Assembly (NCBI RefSeq): GCF_000503775.1
Contig: NZ_KI629782.1
Location: forward strand, 1,590,545-1,654,544
Source: Brevibacillus panacihumi W25
Lineage (GTDB): Bacteria > Bacillota > Bacilli > Brevibacillales > Brevibacillaceae
Direction of reading: 5' to 3'
Length of the DNA: 64,000 nucleotides
Below the pieces are notes generated by a model, which saw only the letters and a list, made by a program, of their open reading frames with translations, had not been told where the DNA came from and ran no database searches. The translations under genes and the position numbers were made by a program. Shown here in pieces: positions 51,531 to 60,530 of the stretch (the first letter of the stretch is position 1; each line of letters starts with the position of its first letter).

Positions 51531-52256
51531 TCAGCTGGCAAAAACCCCGCTTCTTCCACTGATCGCCTGATGCAGCTCCTCCAGCGTTCCCTTTTGATCC
51601 ACCGGGTAAGAAGGTTCTCCGCGATCCTCCATCCAGTTGGTGACGAGGAAGGTTTTCATGCCTACCTTCGACGCTACCATGTCCTCCTGCATATGATTGC
51701 CGACCATGACACAGTCGGACGGTTCAACGCCCAGTTTTTTACATATTTCCAGATAGTAGCCTGGATTTGGTTTGGTGAAATGCGATTCCTCATACACCGT
51801 TACCAGTTCAAATTCCTCAGGGTTCATTCCGATCCAGGCCAGTCGATGATGGATGGCGTCGCGCGGGAAAACCGGATTGGTGGCGACCGCGACTCGGAAG
51901 CCTTGTGCCTTGGCTCCCGCGATGATTTGCTTCGCCCATGGCGACGGATGCGTATGCTCGACCAGTTTGGGGAACTCGTCGCGATAAAAGGCCTCAAAAA
52001 CAGGCCAGATCTCCTCGACTTTCCATTCGCCATGCTCCCGGAAATACTCGATGAATACCTGCTCATTTGTCTTGTCTGCTTCTTGGCTTGTGATCATCGC
52101 TTTGGTCGCATCCCAGATCAAGGCAATCAGCTTTTTCGTGTCACAGGCATCTCCTACGTAACGGCCCAATGCTCTCAAATACTGTTCAATAAAAGGCTCC
52201 GTCTGCATCTCCAGCAAGGTGCCGTCCAAGTCAAACAAAATCGTATTGACGCTCAT
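51531..52256 (-). CDS. HAD-superfamily hydrolase
   Basis: The 241-residue protein has the HAD motifs F-D-L-D-G-T-L-L (nucleophile Asp), V-A-T-N-P for motif II, K-P-N-P-G-Y-Y for the motif III lysine and V-G-N-H-M-Q-E-D for motif IV. It has a helical cap domain between motifs I and II. Phosphatase activity is likely; substrate unknown. GGGG-AAAC-GAAC precedes the ATG at 52256 with AAAGGGG as ribosome site. It follows trmL at 33 bases on the same strand. Confidence 0.85.
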   Translation of the reverse strand: MSVNTILFDLDGTLLEMQTEPFIEQYLRALGRYVGDACDTKKLIALIWDATKAMITSQEADKTNEQVFIEYFREHGEWKVEEIWPVFEAFYRDEFPKLVEHTHPSPWAKQIIAGAKAQGFRVAVATNPVFPRDAIHHRLAWIGMNPEEFELVTVYEESHFTKPNPGYYLEICKKLGVEPSDCVMVGNHMQEDMVASKVGMKTFLVTNWMEDRGEPSYPVDQKGTLEELHQAISGRSGVFAS

Positions 52257-52289
52257 GTTCGTTTCCCCTTTCTCGTGTTCGATCCTTTG

Positions 52290-52760
52290 CTACGATAACC
52301 CGGGAAATCCCAGTTGCCGCAAGCCCTCGAACAATACAATCGCCGCACAGTTCGATAAATTGACAGAGCGAGTGGCGCCGCTCATCGGGATGCGAATAGT
52401 CTGCTCCCGATAACGGTTCGTCAATTCCTCGGGCAAGCCTGTCGTCTCTTTGCCCAGGATGATGTAGTCGCCGTCCTGAAATGCGACTTCTGTATACAGC
52501 TTCTCTCCCCAGGTCTCCACGAAGTAAAATGTCCCCGCTTCGCTTCCCTGCACCTCGGCAAAATGCTCAAAAGAATCGTAATGGTGAACCTGCACGGCGT
52601 GCCAATAATCCAGGCCTGCCCGTTTCAGATAACGGTCTTCCGTCGAAAAGCCCAACGGATGAATCAAGTGTAGGTGAGCCCCTGTCGCTGCGCAGGAACG
52701 AGCGATATTTCCCGTATTGGCAGGGATGAGCGGCTCATGCAAAACAATATGTAGCGGCAT
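52290..52760 (-). CDS. trmL: TrmL tRNA (cytidine34/uridine34-2'-O)-methyltransferase
   Basis: The 156-residue SPOUT methyltransferase has the family signatures P-A-N-T-G-N-I-A-R, L-G-K-E-T-T-G-L-P and the knot element I-P-M-S-G-A-T-R-S-V-N-L-S-N-C. TrmL (formerly CspR) methylates the wobble base of leucine tRNAs. AAGGAG precedes the ATG at 52760. A TATAAT at 52802-52807 (minus strand) lies between the gene and the second repeat copy and may be its own promoter. Confidence 0.93.
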   Translation of the reverse strand: MPLHIVLHEPLIPANTGNIARSCAATGAHLHLIHPLGFSTEDRYLKRAGLDYWHAVQVHHYDSFEHFAEVQGSEAGTFYFVETWGEKLYTEVAFQDGDYIILGKETTGLPEELTNRYREQTIRIPMSGATRSVNLSNCAAIVLFEGLRQLGFPGLS

Positions 52761-52854
52761 GTCAGCACTATCTCCTTGGTATCCGAGCTGGTAAACAACC
52801 TCTATTATACCTAAACGCAGCTTTGAAAAGCCACTGTCGAGCGTTCAGGAATGT

Positions 52855-53131
52855 TTGGTGGTCCACCAGCTGTAGTGGAGGAGAGGAAAAAGGGGACACG
52901 CTTCAGGATCGTTGGAATCTTCGCTGTGGGGAGCACTGTCCGTCTCCACTCCAAAGGCGGAACCGCGGCCAAAAGCAGTCGACTTCGAGGAAGTAGTTCA
53001 AGGTTGCCCGCTAAAAACGTGTTCCGCCTTTTCCGTTGCGCCTGGGTCAAGATCCCAAATACCTTGCGCTTTGTCCCCTTTTTCCTCAGCCAGCTACTAC
53101 TGGTCCTCCCGCTTTATTTGCGGGCTTCTCG
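52855..53131. repeat. Dispersed ~275-bp hairpin repeat, copy 2
   Basis: This is the same element as at 31417-31690. The outer stem is GAGGAAAAAGGGGACA (52882-52897) with TGTCCCCTTTTTCCTC (53072-53087), and the inner stem AAGGCGGAAC with GTTCCGCCTT. Where copy 1 has GGAGAGA/TCTCTCC, copy 2 has GGGGACA/TGTCCCC, so both arms changed together at two pairs. It ends near GCGGGCTTCTC. It fills the gap upstream of trmL; open frames through it lack ribosome sites. Confidence 0.8.
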
Positions 53132-53171
53132 AGAAGTTTTTATAAAAAATGACTTCGTTCTGGGAGTTTTC

Positions 53172-53201
53172 AAATAAAAAGCCCCGTACTCATACGGGGA
53201 A
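53172..53201 (-). terminator. Terminator of the hydroxyacid dehydrogenase gene
   Basis: On the minus strand CCCCGTA and TACGGGG enclose TGAG, followed by CTTTTTATTT, about 20 bases after the stop. Confidence 0.85.
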
Positions 53202-53218
53202 ACATCTCAAATCTCCAT

Positions 53219-54181
53219 TCATACAGATGTCCAAGTCGCTTTCCACTCCGCCAAGGCATTGTTGATCAAGGCGGCATGATTATGGACTACTTCCTCCGTG
53301 GAGCCTGCGATATGAGGGGTAGCCAAGACATTTTCCAGGCGGATCAGGCGCATGTCTTGTTCTTCTGGCGGCTCGTGATCAAATACATCGAGTACAGCAC
53401 CGCGGATTTTTTTACGTTCGAGGATGTCAATCAGCGCTTCAGTGTCGACGACAGATGCCCGAGATGTGTTCACAAATAGTGAATCCTGTGGAAGCAGCTC
53501 AAGCAACTCCCTGCTGATCAAGCGTTTCGTCTCGGGCGTGGAAGGCAAATGGATCGACACGATCTCGTTTGCCGCAAAGATCTCTTGCAAAGATGCGGGC
53601 TTGTATTGCGGAAAATCCTCAGCCGATACATACGGGTCATAATACGAAATATCGCAGGAGAATGCCTCAAAAAGTCTAGCTGCACGCCTGCCTACTGCCC
53701 CCAAGCCGACAATCCCGACCTTCTTTTCAGAGAGCTGCTGACCGCGGAATTCCTTGTACGGGTAGAGCCAGTCCGTCCAATTTCCTTCCTTCAGCCATTT
53801 CTCACTTCTGCTTGCATGTCGGTAAAAGCTGATGACATTCCCGATCAATAGCTCAGCGACTGCCTGAATATTGCGTGTCGGTGCGGTAATAAGCGGGATG
53901 CCCTGATCGCGCAACGCCTGGACATCAATATTCGAGGGAGTCGCCCGGCAGATGGCCACAAATCGCGGCTTGGGTTCCCAGGCATTGATTACATCCTGAG
54001 TTAATTCATCCAATTCGGTGATGAGCGCATCTGCCTGTGTTTCTTTGATCAATGCTGTCAGTTCGGCAGCTGAATAAGCAGCACCTCGGTCGATCCAAGG
54101 TTGATAGATGAGCGTTCCGAACCAGCTTTCCAGCTCAGTCAACCGGGCAACGGGATACGGGGCTGTGACAAGAATTCGCAT
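53219..54181 (-). CDS. D-isomer-specific 2-hydroxyacid dehydrogenase
   Basis: The 320-residue protein has the NAD-binding G-L-G-A-V-G-R-R (about residue 158), the catalytic Arg in N-T-S-R-A-S-V-V-D, Glu in F-D-H-E-P-P-E and His in T-P-H-I-A-G-S-T. It should reduce or oxidise a 2-hydroxyacid or 2-keto acid with NAD(H); phosphoglycerate-, glycerate- or erythronate-type substrates are possible. It is co-transcribed with an HPr gene, divergent from a PTS operon, which links it to that sugar or polyol. AGGAG precedes the ATG. Confidence 0.87.
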   Translation of the reverse strand: MRILVTAPYPVARLTELESWFGTLIYQPWIDRGAAYSAAELTALIKETQADALITELDELTQDVINAWEPKPRFVAICRATPSNIDVQALRDQGIPLITAPTRNIQAVAELLIGNVISFYRHASRSEKWLKEGNWTDWLYPYKEFRGQQLSEKKVGIVGLGAVGRRAARLFEAFSCDISYYDPYVSAEDFPQYKPASLQEIFAANEIVSIHLPSTPETKRLISRELLELLPQDSLFVNTSRASVVDTEALIDILERKKIRGAVLDVFDHEPPEEQDMRLIRLENVLATPHIAGSTEEVVHNHAALINNALAEWKATWTSV

Positions 54182-54188
54182 GCTGTGC

Positions 54189-54446
54189 TCACTCCTGTCC
54201 GACCAAATAACGTTCTAATGTTTCGATCCCTTGCTGCTCATCCGGCCCCTCTGCAGTCAACGTAATTTCTTCGCCTTCTTCTACTGCCAGGGTCAGTACG
54301 CCGATAATGCTTTTGGCGTTTACCAGGTTTTCGCCCTTCCCAATCCGGATATCGCTCTCAAAGGAAGACGCCGTCTTTGCAAATTGGCTAGCTGGTCTCG
54401 CGTGAAGACCTTGCTGCAAGGCAACAACTACTTTTCTCTCCAACAT
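54189..54446 (-). CDS. HPr-family phosphocarrier
   Basis: The 85-residue protein has H15 in G-L-H-A-R-P-A-S, the site phosphorylated by enzyme I, and S46 in N-A-K-S-I-I-G-V, the HPr-kinase site. Both are retained, so it can serve in transport and in catabolite control; Crh, by contrast, lacks H15. The adjacent PTS genes suggest a dedicated HPr rather than the housekeeping ptsH, which normally sits with ptsI. GGAG lies upstream of the ATG at 54446. Confidence 0.9.
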   Translation of the reverse strand: MLERKVVVALQQGLHARPASQFAKTASSFESDIRIGKGENLVNAKSIIGVLTLAVEEGEEITLTAEGPDEQQGIETLERYLVGQE

Positions 54447-54592
54447 GTGAAAAACTCCTCTCCTTTTGCAAACCAAATCTGTTCACACATTGTAACCACA
54501 AATCCTTTATCCTGTAAATCATATAATTCATATTTGACTGATCGGATTAATTTGTTTTAATATGTACACAGTCAAAAGAAAGGATGATACCT

Positions 54593-54904
54593 GTGAGAAC
54601 ACTGAATATCTTGACGGTTTGCGGTTCAGGCACGATCAGCTCCACCATGGTGGCGCAAAAATTAAAGGAGGCTCTGGCAGCGGACGGAATCAGCATCACC
54701 ACCACAGAAGTAAAGCCGACGCAAGTGTTGGGGCATGTGGAGCAAGGAAACTACGACTTTGTGGTCAATACTACGCCCGTTCCCGGCAATATTTCGATCC
54801 CGGTGATTAATGGCGTAGGTTTTCTGACTGGTTTGGAAGAGGAAGAATTTTTGGAAGAGGTGCGCCAGGTCATCTCCCAGATTCTGAACAACGAAGCGAA
54901 CTAA
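54593..54904 (+). CDS. PTS enzyme IIB, galactitol (Gat) type
   Basis: The 103-residue protein has the IIB phosphocysteine loop T-V-C-G-S-G-T-I-S-S (Cys at residue 9) and the lactose/galactitol IIB fold. It passes phosphate from IIA to the sugar. The start is GTG at 54593, eight bases after AAAGGA; the ATG three codons before overlaps that site. A weak promoter (TTGACT and TTAATA, 17 apart) lies at about 54535-54563. It is first of a IIB-IIC-IIA operon. Confidence 0.87.
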   Translation: MRTLNILTVCGSGTISSTMVAQKLKEALAADGISITTTEVKPTQVLGHVEQGNYDFVVNTTPVPGNISIPVINGVGFLTGLEEEEFLEEVRQVISQILNNEAN

Positions 54905-54930
54905 TTTTTCTCTCGAGAGGAGCAGACCTC

Positions 54931-56382
54931 ATGTTTCTTCAAACCTTGAAGGAGATTTTTGATACGTTTGGCGCCCCTATATTTGTTCCGGTCGTCATCT
55001 TCATCATCTCCCTGGCGTTGAAAGTTGAGATCAAAAAAGCCTTGTACTCCGCGCTGTATGCCGGTATTGGTTTATTCGGATTCAACCTGTTGATTAATGC
55101 CTTTATCCCGATCATTATGCCTGTCGTCGAAAATATGGTGAAGAGCACGGGAGTCAGCCTGCCGGTCTTTGACATAGGGTGGCAAGCTACGGCAATCGTC
55201 GCCTACTCCACCAAAGTCGGTATGATTTTTCTCGGACTGGCGCTGGTCCTGCAAATTTTTCTGTTCGTCGTCAAATGGACGAACATCTTCCAACCCGGGG
55301 ATTTGTGGAATAACTACTCGTACATGGTATGGGGTTCGATGGTCTATCTGATTACAGACAGCATGTTCCTGGCAATCTCCTGCATGATCGTACTGAATCT
55401 CTACAGCCTTTTGTTTTCAGAGCTGTTTGCAAAAAGATGGTCTACCTATTTCCAATATCCACGCGTGACGATTGTCCAGCTTCACCATGTGGGAAGCGTT
55501 CCTTTTGCCATTGCGGGAAACTGGGTGCTGAACAAGCTGGTTGGCAATAAAATCAACCTCAGCCCGGAAGCATTGCAAAAAAGATTGGGAATCTTCGGGG
55601 AGCCTATCTCTCTGGGCCTGATCCTGGGCCTCTTGCTCGGCCTGCTGGGGAACCTGAACAATCTCCAAACGATGGCCGCCTGGGGGCAAATTGCCACCGT
55701 AGGGATCGCCACGAGTGCCGTTATGGTGATCTTCCCCAAGGTGTCCGGCATCTTTGCCCAAGCGTTTCTGCCGCTGACCGAGACCGCCAAGAAAAGTCTG
55801 AAGAAATCCAATTCTGCGTCAAAGGACAAATCCCGGGAATGGTACCTGGGTGTCAATGACGCGATGGGGTATGGGGAAACCGCGACGCTTACAACAGGAA
55901 TTTTGCTGATTCCCATCATGGTTGTACTGGCGCTCATCCTCCCCGGCAACGAAGCATTGCCGCTGGTCGACTTGATTGCCCTGCCGTTCATGATTCAAGC
56001 TACCGTGGCGATTACAAACGGAAATATTTTCAAATCGGTCATTATTGGCGCAGTTTGGTTCAGCATTGGACTGTATGTGATTACCTTCACCGCCCCGCTC
56101 TTTACTGAAGTGGCGAAGGGCGTCGGAGTGACGATCCCCGCTGAGACCTTGTTGATCACGAGCTTTGGCATTTTGACCTCTCCCGTATCCGCCTTGATCT
56201 TCCTGGCGTTCCTTTCCCAGTCCTGGCTGTGGATCGGACTGGTATTGGTGATTTATTTTGCGGCTTACATCCTGTTCAAGAAAAATAAGGGCGCCATCAC
56301 TGACTACATCGAGCGCAGCGCTTTACTGGATGGCAACCGCTTGCCAAAAGAAGAGAATACGGAAAAAGGAGCGTATTCATGA
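54931..56382 (+). CDS. PTS enzyme IIC, galactitol (GatC) type
   Basis: The 483-residue membrane protein has about nine to eleven helices and matches the GatC family, with V-K-W-T-N-I-F-Q-P-G-D-L-W-N-N-Y and G-E-T-A-T-L-T-T-G region. It carries the sugar or polyol across the membrane during phosphorylation. The exact substrate (galactitol or another pentitol/hexitol) is unknown and no polyol-phosphate dehydrogenase gene is near. GAGAGGAG precedes the ATG. Confidence 0.87.
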   Translation: MFLQTLKEIFDTFGAPIFVPVVIFIISLALKVEIKKALYSALYAGIGLFGFNLLINAFIPIIMPVVENMVKSTGVSLPVFDIGWQATAIVAYSTKVGMIFLGLALVLQIFLFVVKWTNIFQPGDLWNNYSYMVWGSMVYLITDSMFLAISCMIVLNLYSLLFSELFAKRWSTYFQYPRVTIVQLHHVGSVPFAIAGNWVLNKLVGNKINLSPEALQKRLGIFGEPISLGLILGLLLGLLGNLNNLQTMAAWGQIATVGIATSAVMVIFPKVSGIFAQAFLPLTETAKKSLKKSNSASKDKSREWYLGVNDAMGYGETATLTTGILLIPIMVVLALILPGNEALPLVDLIALPFMIQATVAITNGNIFKSVIIGAVWFSIGLYVITFTAPLFTEVAKGVGVTIPAETLLITSFGILTSPVSALIFLAFLSQSWLWIGLVLVIYFAAYILFKKNKGAITDYIERSALLDGNRLPKEENTEKGAYS

Positions 56383-56828
56383 TTCGTCCTGAATTTGTCG
56401 TACTTCAATCGCCAGCAAACAGTGCGGAAGAAGTCATTCGCGAGTTGAGCGAGCTTTTTATCCGCCATCAGATCGTAAAAGACAGCTATCCTGCAGCCGT
56501 ATTGGAACGCGAACGCGAATATCCTACGGCCTTGCCTGGCAAAGGATTCTACGTAGCTATTCCCCATACAGACAGCAGTCATGTGATCGAATCTGGCATT
56601 GCCGTTGCAACCCTGCAGACGCCTGTGCGATTCGGCTTGATGAGTGACCCTGCCGAACAGGTCGACGTTTCCCTGGTCTTCTTGCTCGCCGTTGCGGACC
56701 CTCGCGAACATTTGGTTTTGCTCAAACATCTCATGGGAATCTTGAGTGATACCGAGCTATTGCACAAGGTCCTAGGGTCGTCTTCTGCCGATGAAATTTT
56801 GGATGCCCTGCAGTCAAACTTCGCGTAA
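56379..56828 (+). CDS. PTS enzyme IIA, fructose/mannitol-type fold (Gat-linked)
   Basis: The 149-residue protein has the IIA phosphohistidine in V-A-I-P-H-T-D (about residue 65), with the fructose/PtsN-type fold. It takes phosphate from HPr and passes it to IIB. AAGGAG lies in the end of the IIC gene, and the ATG overlaps the IIC stop by four bases. The gene closes the operon. Confidence 0.88.
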   Translation: MIRPEFVVLQSPANSAEEVIRELSELFIRHQIVKDSYPAAVLEREREYPTALPGKGFYVAIPHTDSSHVIESGIAVATLQTPVRFGLMSDPAEQVDVSLVFLLAVADPREHLVLLKHLMGILSDTELLHKVLGSSSADEILDALQSNFA

Positions 56829-56837
56829 ATAAACCTA

Positions 56838-56886
56838 AAAAACCTGTCGTCCTTCTGTCATGCAAAAGGAAACGGCAGGTTTTTTA
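56838..56886 (+). terminator. Terminator of the PTS operon
   Basis: AAACCTGTCGTCCTT pairs with AAGGAAACGGCAGGTT (with one bulge), followed by a T-run. Confidence 0.88.
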
Positions 56887-56972
56887 TTGTACCCATTTGT
56901 TGTGTAACGAAAGGGTCCCCTGCTGCATCTAAGGTAAAATGCCTTCGGGTTAAAAAAGGAGTTGAATGACAG

Positions 56973-57674
56973 ATGGCGCGAACGCTTACCTTTCGTCTGA
57001 TTACGCATCTGGTCAGTCTGATCTTTGTGGCTTTGGCCATGCGTTGGATGAGGAGCGACTACTTATCATTTCCCCCCATGGAAGCCGCCAGCATGATCCT
57101 GGGGTACATCTCCTTTCTCCTAATCGGCTTGACGCTCTTGATCGGCCCCTTGTCGGCATGGCTGCCGTCCCGCTTTGGCGCTGCTTGCTTGTCCATTCGC
57201 CGCGACCTGGGAATCTGGGCCGGGATCACCGCGATATCGCATGTCGTACTGGTCTTGATTCTTTTCTCGGGAGTACCGCGGCTGATGATCCTGCAAAGCA
57301 ACGCGGATAACCCCCGGTCAGGCTGGCTCGGTCTCTTTTTCCAAAATTACGAATCCTTCTACGGATGGCCGATGCCTCGCTTGTCGCTGATTGGGATTGC
57401 GAACTATCTGGGACTGATTTCGATTTTATACGTCACAAGCTTGCTCTTCACCTCTTCGGATGGAGCAAAAAAATGGTTGGGTGGCTCCGCGTGGAAACGG
57501 CTCCATCTGGCAAATCCGTTCGTCTTCATTCTCGTTGTCCTGCATGGATTGATCTATATCCAATCCGTCAAAGGCGAGCCACACACCCTATCCGACATCC
57601 TGCTTTTTGCGTTCGCCGTCTGGATCGTCCGTGTCATGACATTTTGGCGCACGGTCCGGCACCGTCGACGCTGA
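56973..57674 (+). CDS. Ferric-reductase-like heme membrane protein
   Basis: The 233-residue protein has six membrane helices of the ferric reductase-like (FRD/YedZ-MsrQ) domain. Histidines in I-S-H-V-V-L and in R-L-H-L-A-N-P-F-V-F-I-L-V-V-L-H-G-L-I-Y sit in helices and would bind heme. It likely passes electrons across the membrane, but no MsrP/YedY-type partner is adjacent. AAGGAG precedes the ATG at 56973. Confidence 0.8.
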   Translation: MARTLTFRLITHLVSLIFVALAMRWMRSDYLSFPPMEAASMILGYISFLLIGLTLLIGPLSAWLPSRFGAACLSIRRDLGIWAGITAISHVVLVLILFSGVPRLMILQSNADNPRSGWLGLFFQNYESFYGWPMPRLSLIGIANYLGLISILYVTSLLFTSSDGAKKWLGGSAWKRLHLANPFVFILVVLHGLIYIQSVKGEPHTLSDILLFAFAVWIVRVMTFWRTVRHRRR

Positions 57675-57688
57675 CATCGCTGCACTAC

Positions 57689-58663
57689 CTATACCCCTTG
57701 GATATGAAAAAACGCATAGCGAATCTGAGGGGTGTAGGCGGTCGAATCCTCATACGCCCAGTAACGCAACCTGCTGTCCGTCGTATGGGCATTGACCAGC
57801 GGCATGTTGTCCCAATCCTTGGCGACGACAATCGTATTATGCTGGAAGCGTCCGTCTCCGTTGAAGTCATAGCAAATAATATCACCTGGCACTAGTTCTT
57901 CGGGCGAGTCGACTGTAATTGCCCGCATCGGCTCTCTGCCTGATTTGAGCAGCAGATACAGGCTGTGCGCTACCGACCAGCTATAGCTCCACTCGCTGCC
58001 TTTTCCTGTCCGAATCCACCAGCCCTTGGTCTTCTCTTTGGAAAAAAGCATCGGGATTCCCCCAGCGTGCAGGCATTGCGAGATAAAATTGGTGCAGTCG
58101 TCATTGAAACGGGGGTAGACCGGATTGGTCGTGTCCCAGTATCGCTCGGCGTACTCCACAGCCTTACGTGCATTGTACCCTTTGGCACCGTACACCACCA
58201 TGAGCGGTTTGGCGTCCGTATCCCTTTCCTGAACATCTGCTTCCCGTTCCTTTTTATTGGCCTCCACATTCGCTGCCTTTAGATCTCCCTCCCATTCGCG
58301 AGTCTCCGCGATGACCCACGAACCATCTGCTACCTTGTTCAAGCGCAGCGTCATTACACGCGTGCTAGCCTCTTCATGCCGCTGATTTCCGATCCGGTAA
58401 TGGCGCGCTCCACGCCAGACCAAGCTCACTTCCAACGTTTTTTCCGTCTCCATCCAGTACAATGGTATGACCCGTCCGCTCACCGCATAGATTTGTGCCC
58501 CTCTGCTCACTGTCTGACTGTATTCTCGCGTCAGACGTTCCCACTCTCCTGTCTTGTCTTTCCCCTCCTTGCTAAAAAAAGAGGCTAATCGTTCAATCTT
58601 GCCGTCCATCCACGACCAATGAACAGCATCGAAATACTTTTGGATAAATCCCTTCCAGTCCAT
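57689..58663 (-). CDS. Amidase_6-domain protein
   Basis: The 324-residue protein has an N-terminal beta-rich part (about 1-145) and a C-terminal amidase_6 domain, with A-V-E-Y-A-E-R-Y-W near 170, then N-D-D-C-T-N-F-I-S-Q-C-L-H-A-G-G (catalytic Cys region) and Q-H-N-T-I-V-V for the histidine. Members are common in bacilli; they may be cysteine amidases. No signal peptide is present. GGGGAAG precedes the ATG. Confidence 0.85.
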   Translation of the reverse strand: MDWKGFIQKYFDAVHWSWMDGKIERLASFFSKEGKDKTGEWERLTREYSQTVSRGAQIYAVSGRVIPLYWMETEKTLEVSLVWRGARHYRIGNQRHEEASTRVMTLRLNKVADGSWVIAETREWEGDLKAANVEANKKEREADVQERDTDAKPLMVVYGAKGYNARKAVEYAERYWDTTNPVYPRFNDDCTNFISQCLHAGGIPMLFSKEKTKGWWIRTGKGSEWSYSWSVAHSLYLLLKSGREPMRAITVDSPEELVPGDIICYDFNGDGRFQHNTIVVAKDWDNMPLVNAHTTDSRLRYWAYEDSTAYTPQIRYAFFHIQGV

Positions 58664-58772
58664 CTGCTACTTCCCCTCTCCTTTCCGATTCACATTTCCG
58701 CCTGGCTGCTGTCAGCTTTCATATAGCAGAATATGTAAGGGAAAAGCCTTTCAGAAGAAAAAGCCACCCGAA

Positions 58773-59321
58773 TTAACGAGTGGCTTGATTGGAAGTATGG
58801 GGCAAAGTAAGCAGTACCTTTTCCAAAGCGAGCAGATGTTCCTTGATCGACAGGCCGCCTCCATACCCGACCAAAGCGCCGTTGGACCCAATCACGCGAT
58901 GGCACGGAATAATGACAGGTATCGGGTTGCGGTTGTTCGCACCGCCAATTGCTCTGACCGCTTTCGAGGCACCGATCGCCAAGGCAATATCTTTGTAGGA
59001 GCGCGTCTCTCCATACGGGATGCGACTCAACTCCGTCCAGACCGCTTTTTGAAACGGCGTTCCATGCAAGACATAAGGCAAGTCAAACGTTTCCCGCTCT
59101 CCTGCAAAGTACTCCTGCAGTTGTTGTTTTACCTGCCCGTTGGATTCATCGTCACGCGTGATTGGCATGCCGAGAAAGTGCTTTTTGCTCCAACGCTGCA
59201 GGGACGGCAGACTGTCCGGCTCTTCACCAAACTCGATAAAGCATAATCCCTCTGCCGTAGAAGCCAGCAACAACGGTCCAATGGGCGAGTCCATCATGGT
59301 ATAACGCAATGTATTCGTCAT
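58773..59321 (-). CDS. ogt: Methylated-DNA-protein-cysteine methyltransferase (Ogt/MGMT)
   Basis: The 182-residue protein has the active site I-P-C-H-R-V-I-G, the DNA-binding G-T-P-F-Q-K-A-V-W region and the helix-turn-helix K-A-V-R-A-I-G-G-A-N-N-R-N-P. It removes alkyl groups from O6-alkylguanine in a suicide reaction. GGAGG lies ahead of the ATG at 59321. It stands apart from adaA (40 kb). Confidence 0.93.
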   Translation of the reverse strand: MTNTLRYTMMDSPIGPLLLASTAEGLCFIEFGEEPDSLPSLQRWSKKHFLGMPITRDDESNGQVKQQLQEYFAGERETFDLPYVLHGTPFQKAVWTELSRIPYGETRSYKDIALAIGASKAVRAIGGANNRNPIPVIIPCHRVIGSNGALVGYGGGLSIKEHLLALEKVLLTLPHTSNQATR

Positions 59322-59378
59322 CCAACCTACCTCCTGCTCCCAAAGATTCCTTCTCCTTCTCGTACACTTCCCGTACAG

Positions 59379-60530
59379 TCAGCGCGCTGCTGTCAGGATG
59401 TCCAATCCCTTGTCGATCTCCTGCAAGACTTCAGGGGAGTCATCCCGATCTTTCGCCTGAAGAAGTGCGGCATGGGCATCCTCTCCGCCGATTTTGCCCA
59501 AAGCCCAGGCAGCCGTCCCGCGGATAACAGGTCGCGGGTCGTTTTCCAACAATCGGACGAGGTGCGGCACAGCCGAGCGGTCCTGGAAGTGGGCAAGTGC
59601 CAGGATCGCATTGCGCTGAATCGGCTTTTTCCCCCGCCACGACGAAGAAGAGATCCCGAACTTCTCTTTGAATTCCTTGTTGCTCATCTCGAGAAGCGGG
59701 ATGAGCAGAGGCTTGGCTACCTCCGGATCAGGCGTAAACTCTGCATGATTCTGGAAGTGAATGCCGCGGTTTTTCGGGCATACGGTCTGGCATGTGTCAC
59801 ATCCGTAGAGCCGATTGCCGATCTTGGCCCGAAATTCGTCCGGGATGAAGTCCTTTACCTGTGTCAGGTATGCGACACAGCGCTGCGCGTTTAATTGCCC
59901 GCCCTGCACCAAAGCGCCTGTAGGACAAGCGTCTACGCAGATGTTGCAGTCTCCGCATCCTTCCTCTACAGGTTGATCGGGGGGCAGCGGCAGATTGGTC
60001 ACCAATTCCCCCAGATAGACCCAAGAGCCGAATTCAGGTGTAATCAGCGCGCAGTTCTTCCCTACCCAGCCCAATCCGGCTCTCTCGGCTACGGCCCGAT
60101 CAGAGAGCGCACCTGTATCGACCATGGACTCGATTTTCGCTCCTGGCTCCAGCTCCTGAATAAAACGGCTCAGCTTGTCCATCCGGTCGCGCAGAACATG
60201 GTGGTAATCCGTGCCCCATGCCGCTCGGCACAGAATGCCGCGGTAAGCACCTGGCTCCGATTTTGGCGGGTTCTCCAGCTTGGATGGATATGCCAAAGCA
60301 ATAGAGATGAGCGATCTTGCCCCCTCCATAATGCGCTGTGGCTGCGTCCTTTTCTCAAGATCCGGCTCCTCAAAACCAGATTCATATCCCTTCTCCCGAT
60401 GCTCAACCAGCCGCTCGCGAAGCTCCACGAACGGGTCCGCGCTGGCAAAGCCAATCTTGTCTATTCCGATCTTACTGGCATACTCCTTGATGGCCTGCTT
60501 CGTCTGTTCCCAGTATTGCCGGTCGCTCAC
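59379..60530 (-). CDS. queG: Epoxyqueuosine reductase QueG
   Basis: The 383-residue protein carries two [4Fe-4S] cysteine clusters, G-C-G-D-C-N-I-C-V-D-A-C-P-T-G-A and G-C-D-T-C-Q-T-V-C-P, a cobalamin-binding N-terminal part, and a HEAT-repeat C-terminal tail (about 305-383). It carries out the last step of queuosine synthesis in tRNA. The start is GTG at 60530, overlapping the rnhA stop by four bases. Confidence 0.95.
   Translation of the reverse strand: MSDRQYWEQTKQAIKEYASKIGIDKIGFASADPFVELRERLVEHREKGYESGFEEPDLEKRTQPQRIMEGARSLISIALAYPSKLENPPKSEPGAYRGILCRAAWGTDYHHVLRDRMDKLSRFIQELEPGAKIESMVDTGALSDRAVAERAGLGWVGKNCALITPEFGSWVYLGELVTNLPLPPDQPVEEGCGDCNICVDACPTGALVQGGQLNAQRCVAYLTQVKDFIPDEFRAKIGNRLYGCDTCQTVCPKNRGIHFQNHAEFTPDPEVAKPLLIPLLEMSNKEFKEKFGISSSSWRGKKPIQRNAILALAHFQDRSAVPHLVRLLENDPRPVIRGTAAWALGKIGGEDAHAALLQAKDRDDSPEVLQEIDKGLDILTAAR

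Noticed and set aside
31417..53131. The two repeat copies as 6S RNA
   Set aside because: They share the general idea of a long hairpin, but I see no 6S-like central bubble or promoter mimic, and the length is greater than usual.
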